Assembly: GCF_030253575.1 (NCBI RefSeq)
Contig: NC_080564.1
Location: forward strand, 5,996,501-6,060,500
DNA length: 64,000 nt
Direction of reading: 5' to 3'
DNA from: Rhododendron vialii
Lineage: Eukaryota; Streptophyta; Magnoliopsida; Ericales; Ericaceae
The translations under genes and the position numbers were made by a program. Under the pieces are notes generated by a model. That model ran no database searches, was not told where the DNA came from, and saw only the letters and a list, made by a program, of their open reading frames with translations. Positions 57,000 through 64,000 of this stretch are shown here, piece by piece (within the stretch, counting starts at the first letter, position 1; each line of letters opens with the position of its first letter).

Positions 57000-58460
57000 T
57001 CTAGTCCCTTTTCCGGAATGTAACATACCTAATTTGATTTTCTCTGTTAAGAAAGCGTTTAACTATCAGATTATGTTAAAAGTAGCCACAGGAAAAAAAA
57101 AAAAAAATTTTGACTGTGTTTTAGACAAATTTATAATTTCCGCACATATTTTCAAAAGTAAAATAATTAAATTTTCATATCTAAACCAATCATTTCAAAG
57201 TAATCTGAGGGGAGTTGATAATTTCTGCACATATTTTCATATCTAAAAAATTGACTATGTTCTAGACAAATTTATAATTTCCGCACATATTTTCAATATT
57301 TTGAGAAATACACTTTTTAGTGCTGAAAGTGACTTTTTGGGTTAAAAAATTATTATTTCTCAAAATACTTGGGTAAAAGTAAAGAAATTTTATTTTTTCG
57401 ATTCGTCTCATCGCGACGAATCAATAGCTGACAAAAGTTTGGCGCAAAACTAACAAATACGAAAAAAATTCAAATAAGAACAAAATTCTAAGATTTAAAT
57501 TAAGTTTAAGTTGAGTTCATAAGAACGCAGCCTACGAAGAGAAAGAACGGAGGAGGAGGAAAGGAGTGTTGCTCGGCTTGCATTTTGTGATGAGATGGTA
57601 ATTGTAATTCCATAAACACATGATTGTTCAAAAGCGAAAGTTCAATGGAGACCTACTTGTGTGCAATTTATCATTTAGTGTTTATAGGGCATCGCTACAT
57701 ACATGGTGCCACAACATTCTTCTCCACTACACCTTTTTATTTTCACCTCTACTGAACTCCCTTTACCATTGGATATGTATCTTCACTATTTAAAGATTTC
57801 GGGTTCCTAGGTGTGCCTGTAACCTAGGGTACATAGATTTTTACGATTTGCTTATTACAACGTCCGGTAGGCAAATACATGCATGCAAGTATCAAAATTA
57901 TATCAAACAAAAAACAAGTCTACAATCATTATGAAGGGTCTTTTTTAAATTTCTTTTAATGAGTTAATGTATTAGGTGTTCAACTACGAATTATCTAGAT
58001 TGATGGGTGTTCATAGTATATTGAGTTGAGTGTTCAAATATAGAATAACATAATTTGGCTATTTAAATTGGATTGATTTTGTGGGTTGAGTTTTTGGGCC
58101 AGGTGTTCAAATTTTTTTCGATTGGGTGTTCATTCATATTTGAATTGGGTGTTCAAAAAAAAGGCTAGCCTAAAATTTCAACATGTATTATGAACAAAAA
58201 AAAATTTGGGGGGTGTTCATGTGACCATCCACATCTCAATGTGAAGCCGCCAGTGGGAGGGTTGGAATAGAGAGAAGGGCCGTTGTTCGATGGTGTTTGG
58301 AGTAATGAAGGGGAAGTGAAATTAATCGATGTTTTGCCATTAATGATCTTGGCCGTTGATTTTATAGTGGTCATGAGTCGTGTTATTAATAGGACTTCAG
58401 GATCCTCCAATTCCCCTAGGATTGGAACGGAGCCAAACTTATTGCATTTTTTTTCTTTTT
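57000..58460. other. Non-coding interval between ABCB first-exon copies
   Basis: No ABCB exon 2-like sequence is visible. 57290-57500 contains one half of the palindrome family seen complete at 62979-63343 ('actaacaaatacgaaaaaaa' and 'aaattaagtttaagt'). Confidence 0.45.
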
Positions 58461-58465
58461 CTTTG

Positions 58466-58735
58466 TCAAGTGTAAAAAATTAAGGAACACATGCACGCAA
58501 ATCTCGTTTGCACCTTTAATATTCTCACCGTCAGTCTTGCCATATCTTCCCAAATCATATGATGACCAATCCATTATTGAAATTATGGATGTTAGGGATC
58601 GGACCCAAGATTAAGAAAAGGGATTTTATGTATTAACAACTCTTAATTTGTCCAGTGCATTTGCATTGTCATCTAGTACGTACCAACTAAGCATCCAGAC
58701 CATGTATATATAATAATGCGCCCAATTGATTTGTT
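58466..58735 (+). repeat. ABCB upstream region, copy B (part 1)
   Basis: Matches 34926-35180: 'gtgtaaaaaattaagg', 'cgcaaatctcgtttgcacct', 'tcccaaatcatatgatgacc', 'aagcatccagaccatgtata'. The match breaks near 58735 at an insertion of about 1.5 kb and resumes near 60248. Confidence 0.85.
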
Positions 58736-59691
58736 TTTGGGAAAAGCTACTGTCAGCCCAAAGGGCGGACCATAGTGATTATCACGCGCGCGTTAGTCAC
58801 GGCTTCTTCAATGCACTGACAGATTCATTTGAAAATTGTTGAAGTTGTGAACGAAATGACAAATATAGCCCCCGACTTAATAATGTTGACTCACCCAACT
58901 ACTCTCTGCGGATCAAAAAAAAAAAAAACTACTCTCTCTCTCTCCTCCATTGACGATCCCCAATAGCCAAGTTGTTCCTAAAATCTGGCAGGGGCTTTTT
59001 CCGGCATCTCTCCATTTACTTTTTCTTTTGCGATTTTCAATTTTTCCCATCGTGTATGCATCATCTAAAAAAATAGCACTACACTTTCACCTTATTTTTT
59101 ATTGAATTCTGCAATTTATGGGTTTGATAGCCCAGTTGGATGTGTGAAACAGGGGGGAATATGGCTCTCTCACTCTTGCCTGTACTCTTTCTCGCATAGC
59201 TCAACAGACATGGGTCCTTTTTTTTTATCGACAACAAACATGGGTTTTACTCCCCTGTGTTTTTTTTTCCTTCCATAGATTACTCAAGGTTTTCTTCTTT
59301 TATAGATCTAGATACGATTTCTATATATATTTTTTTTTTGGTTACCGATACAGCGGAAGGATAGATGTCACTTTGATTGGGTTGGTGATTGGCTTGTATT
59401 GATTTGTGCAATTCTTTGGCTATGGCCTTCTTGTTCTTCCATTTATGCCGTAGTCAAAATTAATATGGGAAGTGGTACACAGAGAAGAGAGATGCATTAA
59501 TCAACTGTTAGGCACGATTCGGTGCTAAACCAAGTACATTAGAATTGGGGCGGCAAGCACTTGATAAATTTGGGAATCAATTTTGTTAGAGTTCTCAAAA
59601 TAGTATTGGTTTGTGAGGAGAAAATTGGGGAAGCGCCTTCAGAGTGGAGCTGGGTTCTTGTATGAGAGAGAGGGAATTGGTTAGGGACGCA

Positions 59692-60056
59692 GTAATGCTA
59701 CACACACAGCATTGGTGCACAGATTTATTGTGGGGCCCACTATGGGTCCCACACAAGTAATCCGAGCCGTTCATTAAATGTAAAATATTTTTTCAAGGGC
59801 TTCCGCAAAAAATCAACTCAATTCGATACTTACAGATGCTCGATTCAATCATTTAACTTTTCATTCGAATTTCAGGATAATGAAAATTTAGATGATTAAA
59901 TCAAGCACTTATAAGTATCGGATTGAGCTGATTTTTCGCGGAGGCCCTTGAAAAAATATTTTACATTTAATAAATGGCTCGAATTATTTGTATGAGACAC
60001 GTAGTGGGCCCCATAACAAATCTGTGCACAAATGCTGTGTGTAGCATTACTGTTAG
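59692..60056. mobile_element. Palindromic MITE inside the insertion of the copy-B promoter
   Basis: 'cagtaatgctacacacacag' at the left and 'ctgtgtgtagcattactg' at the right are reverse complements. Pairing extends through 'gggcccactatgggtcc' / 'gtagtgggcccc', 'ccttgaaaaaatattttaca' and onward. About 365 bp, almost wholly palindromic. Confidence 0.9.
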
Positions 60057-60247
60057 GGACGGGTAAGGAATGAAGGCTAAAATGGAAATTCTACAAGATA
60101 TGACAGTACAAAAAGCAAAAGTTAGTCTGAGATTTTTAAAGTTGGCATAAAAGATGTCAGAGCATAGACACGTGTTGTGCAGTCCATTTAAGTCCCTTAT
60201 TTTACCGTCTTCCAACCATCCGCCCAGTAGGTTGATATTAGACGAAC

Positions 60248-60471
60248 CGTTTGTTTTTTAATATGTTGAAAGATTTGTACCAACGATTGGACAAATTTTT
60301 TATCGATCCAGGAGAAGCTCAAAGAAACATTTTAGTTTATGAGACATTATGTACGACCTTATTTCAATAAGAAATATTTCCCCATCGAGGTGAGTCAAAC
60401 CTTGATCCTACCTTGTAACATGTTCACGATGTAGACATCTCTCTCTGTCTCCTCACTAATCAAGTGGCAGC

Positions 60472-60514
<43 letters not shown>
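60248..60514 (+). promoter_or_regulatory. ABCB upstream region, copy B (part 2), with GA-rich leader
   Basis: 'ttaatatgttgaaagatttg' to 'caataagaaatatttcccc' continues the match to copy A (35190-35320). 'gatgtagacatctctctct' (60430) matches 37145, just upstream of the first ABCB leader. The GA tract at 60476-60514 lies in the presumed 5'UTR. Because the block is conserved between the copies, it is a candidate promoter. Confidence 0.65.
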
Positions 60515-60516
<2 letters not shown>

Positions 60517-60523
60517 CTTGGGG

Positions 60524-60733
60524 ATGAAAAAGAAGAGCATTATTGGCTCATTCGGTTCCATTTTCATGCATTCGGATGGCTTAGATAAGTTGCTAATGGG
60601 ACTCGGATTCCTCGGGGCCGTCTGCGAAGGGCTTTGTCCGCCCTTGACGTTCCTCTGGACTAGCAAGATTATGAATGATATGGGCAGCTCTCTTGCTATC
60701 CCCGCGGGTAACTTCACTCATAACCTCGACAAG
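60524..60733 (+). CDS. ABCB transporter first exon, copy 3 (gene probably continues past the window)
   Basis: 70 codons, [20 protein letters not shown] to NFTHNLDK, followed by donor gtacta in phase 0, exactly as in the first exon at 37247. About 88% identical to that exon. It keeps the duplicated promoter and leader, and its downstream sequence matches intron 1 of the first gene (about 61200 and 63375-63800). This is therefore the start of a tandem ABCB paralogue. Exon 2 is not found before 64000, which is expected because the paralogous intron is 9.9 kb. The encoded segment covers the cytosolic N-terminus and start of TMD1. Confidence 0.82.
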
Positions 60734-61302
60734 GTACTATCTCCCTCTCTCACACACACTGAATCCATATCTCCCTATCCCAAAGTTTTTTTTCCCCTTA
60801 ACAAAATGGAGAAGATTGTATAAATAAAACCGTTGTTTTTTCATTTCGAGCCAGACGCAAATAGCGGCACTCGCAATATATTATATATTCATCTAAAATC
60901 AACAGTCTCAAAAGAGATAAAGTGTTAGCCAAAGATAAAAGACAACAAATACCCAGACGATCAGAAGGACTCCAACCAAGTATGAACGCACCAATAAATT
61001 TTTAAAAACTACAGATCTAACAAGCTATTACAAGTTGCCTCACCAAAAACACCGTGTAGGATAATAGCATTGTTGACACGGATATCATTGTGAAGCAACA
61101 TTGTCTCTAAAAGAAAACCCTATCTGTAAAACGAAATATTCTCCTAAAGACGAAACTAAGAACTTTGTATTATATAATTGCCCTTTCATGTTCTATTTCA
61201 TGGATCATAACATTTTTCTTTTGCCTACCGCCCCGCCATCTCATGCCAACCCTGTCGTTGCCATGGGCAAGTAGGCTTTTTTATAAAAGCCGAAATTTGA
61301 TA

Positions 61303-61837
61303 CTCCTTCCATCTCATTTTGTTTGTCCATTTTCGTTATTCGTATCGTTCTTTAAACACTTAGGGCCCGATTGGATGGCGTATAAGTTTTGGGTATATTA
61401 TTTATAAAGGGGGGATAAAATAGTAAAGGGTATTAGTTAAGAAGGGATGACTCACATTGATGTAACATTTATGGAGGGGGGATAAAATAATATTTGATTT
61501 GGATGAAAGATAAATTTGTGGTATAAGGAAGAGTGTATAATGTAAAAAGCTGTCAAATGACTCATTTGCATTTATGCAGTATGAAATTAGATTATTCATT
61601 ATATAATAACAAAATTCAATAAAATTAATTACTTTTCACAATTTAAGGAATACTAATTTAGTTTACAAATAAAAATAATTAATTTAATATTTATAAATAA
61701 TAAAAAATCAATTTCAATTTCAATTATATTTAATTCAATTTGTGGTTTGTTTAATATGAAAATGTACAAATGTTAAGTTGAAATGCACCAAATCATTTTT
61801 CCTCTTTCCTTAATCTTCTCTTCTTTGTTTTTATTTC

Positions 61838-61874
<37 letters not shown>

Positions 61875-62620
61875 AGAAGAAGAAGAAGAAGAAAAAGCTG
61901 CTGCTACTCTCCGATCATGGTGAACATCTCTCCCTCTCTCTCTCTGTCTCTCTGATTTGTTGTTGATGTTCATCTTTTTCTTCTTATTTCTTTTCACTGT
62001 TTATCTCTCTGAAATTTAGGGTTTCAAATTCAAAATTGGGGGTTTGTGGTGGTGGCGGTTTGTGGTGGTTCTGATGGTTTGTGTGTGTGTTTTTGTGTAG
62101 GTGTGGTGGTGATCTCCTCTTCTTCTTCTTCTTCTCTTTTCTTTTTTGATCGGTCTTCTTCTTCATCTCTGTTAAACAGAGCAAGAGAGCCGTTGGGGAG
62201 GGGGGATGAGGAGGGGTGTTTTGGTCAAAAAATAGGTGTATTAGGCCGGATAAATTATGGAGAGCTCAAGGGGTGGCAATAATTTAGCACCTCATACACC
62301 GGATTGAGGTGTATTTGTGAAGAAGGGGGACTGAACAATACAAGAGGAAATAGGCTTGCCAAACCCAGCTAAAACTGTCCCATCACCCCTAAACCGGGTG
62401 TATTCCACAATACACCCACCCAAAGCTGCATCCAATCGGCCCCTTATAAGTCTCAATCTATAATATTTTTCATAATTTTGAAAACTTTGTATTATATACC
62501 AAATCGAGAACTATCAAATAAGATTCATATTGTATGTTTTTTAAAATTCATATTGAAGATATAAGTGATTAAAAACTAACACGAGTATCAAAAAATACAA
62601 ACAAAATGGGACGAACGGAG
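61303..62620. mobile_element. Stowaway-like MITE, split by a nested element
   Basis: Termini CTCCTTCCATCTCATTTTGT and, reverse complemented, CTCCGTTCGTCCCATTTTGT, with TA on both flanks (61301-61302, 62621-62622). This is the common 'ctccctccgtccca' plant family of Tc1/mariner type. Without the nested 1.08 kb the element is about 235 bp. Confidence 0.85.
61363..62443. mobile_element. PIF/Harbinger-like non-autonomous element, nested
   Basis: Ends GGGCCCGATTGGATG and, reverse complemented, GGGGCCGATTGGATG. The 3-bp duplication TTA is at 61360-61362 and 62444-62446. It carries no transposase. The right half (about 61790-62200) has GA/CT tracts, an ATG in a leader-like context and 'gtttttgtgtaggtg', resembling a captured host leader and first exon. 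Confidence 0.85.
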
Positions 62621-62713
62621 TAGTAATTTGGTCTCACTGAAAGCTTTGATTTGGTGCACTGGATTTCACTCATAGCTAGACTTTAAAAAATGGACAGTTT
62701 TTATTAAATATTA

Positions 62714-62951
62714 CCTCTGTCCGTTTTTATTTGTCCACTTTCACTATTTCACACATCTTAAAAAATTGTACATGTCTTTTCAATACGAATATCTAAAAAT
62801 ATGCAATATGAATATTATTTGATGGATCTCAGTTAGCTTTTATTATGCAAAATTTTTAAAATCATGAAATTCATAATAAATTGAAAAATATAAATAATTT
62901 AAAATATTACACGAATGTTGTAAATGAACCAACAAACATGGCCGAAAGGAG
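62714..62951. mobile_element. Second Stowaway-like MITE
   Basis: Begins CCTCTGTCCGTTTTTATTTG, ends with sequence whose reverse complement is CTCCTTTCGGCCATGTTTGT, and is flanked by TA (62712-62713, 62952-62953). 238 bp, non-coding. Confidence 0.8.
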
Positions 62952-62978
62952 TACACAAATTTCTTAGAGTTCTCTATT

Positions 62979-63343
62979 CTTTTGGACTTAACTTAAATTT
63001 AACTTAAATTTGAAAATTTTTTCTTTTTTTTTTGCATTTGTTAGTTTTGAACCATATTTTTTTGGGTATTAATTCGTCTCGATGATAGGAATCAGAAAAG
63101 TAAAACCTAAGTATTTTGAAAAATAACCACTTTTTGACGCAAAAATGTCATTTTTGCGTCAAAAAGTGGTTATTTTTTAAAATACTTGGATAAAAATAAA
63201 AAAAATACTTTTGTGATTTCTCTCATCAAGACGAATTAATACCCCAAAAAAATTTAGCAAAAAATTAACAAATGCAAAAAAATTTAAATAAGGACAAAAA
63301 ATTTCAAATTTAAATTAAGTTTAAGTAAAGTCTAAAAGAACGG
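62979..63343. mobile_element. Palindromic foldback MITE
   Basis: The outer arms ('ttggacttaacttaaattta' / 'taaattaagtttaagtaaag'), middle arms ('gcatttgttagttttgaacc' / 'aaaaaattaacaaatgc') and a perfect centre ('aaccactttttgacgcaaaa' / 'tttttgcgtcaaaaagtggtt') pair along about 365 bp. The same arms occur in the element at 30891-32340 and at 57400-57500. Confidence 0.88.
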
Positions 63344-63374
63344 AATCCGTGGGAAAGCTACGTACGTTATCCTT

Positions 63375-63800
63375 CCCTGAGGTTTGGGTTTAACACGATT
63401 TCATCCCTCTAGTTTTTTTTTTTTTTTATCCTATTTCATCCCTCTAGTTACCTGCATCTCTCTCTCTCTCTGATGTTCAACCGTTGGGCTCGTCGCCGCC
63501 GAGAATACCAACCACCCGCACCCAAAGATCCCTCTCTAACGATGAATCAGATTAGGGAAGGAACACTCATGGCCTCTCATCCTCAACTTCCTAGGAAGAA
63601 TTACTCACTCTGCGAAAGAAAATTGGAATGGGGGTTTGTGTGTTCTCCCTCTGGCTTTACTCAATCTGAAACGGCACCGAGGTGAGTATCTGGTATTTGG
63701 TGTTTGATTGACATTGTTATTAAAGCATCTCGAGTCTTTCACTCAAATTTTAGAAACAATCCCAACGGGTTGCCCAGGTTGTCAAAGCCTGTTTGTTACG
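63375..63800 (+). repeat. Intron-1 homology block, copy B
   Basis: Paralogous to 44270-44925 without the hAT MITE. Contains the same leader-like start ('gatccctctctaac' then ATG at about 63542) and a donor-like 'ccgag|gtgagtatctgg' at about 63680. The stretch between them (63541-63680) is unrelated in sequence to copy A. An open frame of 47 codons starts at that ATG; I do not recognise it. Confidence 0.78.
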
Positions 63801-64000
63801 TTTCCAGGGGCGGTCCTAGGTTGGTATAAGGGGGAATCCGGCCCCTGAACAACTTCAAAGTTCAAACATTCTCACGTATCATACTAACTTTTAGGTTAAT
63901 CTGCAAAATTTTCATTGGCCCCTGTAAGTCCCTTGAGTGGAAAAAACTTTTTAAATTTTTATATTTATGGGTGTGGGGTAAAAACCTCTAAATTTTAAGT
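63801..64000. other. Window end, TE-like fragment
   Basis: 'ggggcggtcctaggttggta' resembles the end of a dispersed TIR element. The element, if present, runs past the window. No exon is seen. Confidence 0.3.

Noticed and set aside
1-64000. A wholly new biochemical or defence system
   Set aside because: Every intact gene belongs to a known plant family and the rest is transposon-derived or non-coding; I found no cluster of unknown genes.

Overview
This is nuclear DNA from a eudicot plant. The evidence is plant-type split genes with GT-AG introns, very AT-rich intergenic DNA, and a dense load of MITEs, hAT and Harbinger elements, solo LTRs, tRNA-derived SINEs and an L1-type LINE. All recognisable proteins are of plant type. 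The species cannot be fixed from this window alone. I found no rRNA, tRNA, CRISPR array or organellar insert.

Layout. (1) 1-3.8 kb: a repeat field of foldback (self-complementary) elements, including a three-copy 402-bp tandem array. (2) 4.6-13.2 kb: a matrix metalloproteinase (MMP) cluster with two intact intronless genes (4649-5581 minus, 11253-12194 plus) and a decayed third copy (about 12570-13225). An LTR retrotransposon inserted just downstream of the TATA box of the second gene and was later hit by a miniature LTR element. (3) 14.1-16.8 kb: a four-exon NPF (NRT1/PTR) transporter on the minus strand, like the NPF5.8/5.9 group. (4) 16.9-24.2 kb: gene-poor DNA with MITE and SINE remnants. 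(5) 24.2-27.7 kb: a SEC13-type WD40 gene whose predicted 5'UTR exon carries a hAT-like insertion. (6) 28-34.9 kb: non-coding DNA, a 1.45-kb long-TIR transposon and a degenerate LINE. (7) 37.2-55.9 kb: an eight-exon ABCB (MDR/P-glycoprotein, ABCB15-like) gene with a 9.9-kb first intron full of nested transposons. Its frame is otherwise complete but has an in-frame TAA at codon 856, and its last codons come from a MITE. (8) 56.1-64 kb: two more ABCB first exons (56093 and 60524). The 60524 copy carries duplicated promoter and intron-1 sequence, so its remaining exons probably lie beyond the window.

How the parts relate. The genes do not form a pathway. They are separate loci shaped by tandem duplication (MMP x3, ABCB first exon x3) and by transposon insertions into promoters, UTRs and introns. 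The most useful observations are insertion histories readable base by base from target-site duplications (TSDs), and an ABCB duplication in which the paralogous introns preserve an empty site for a hAT MITE. I saw no evidence of a wholly new biochemical system.
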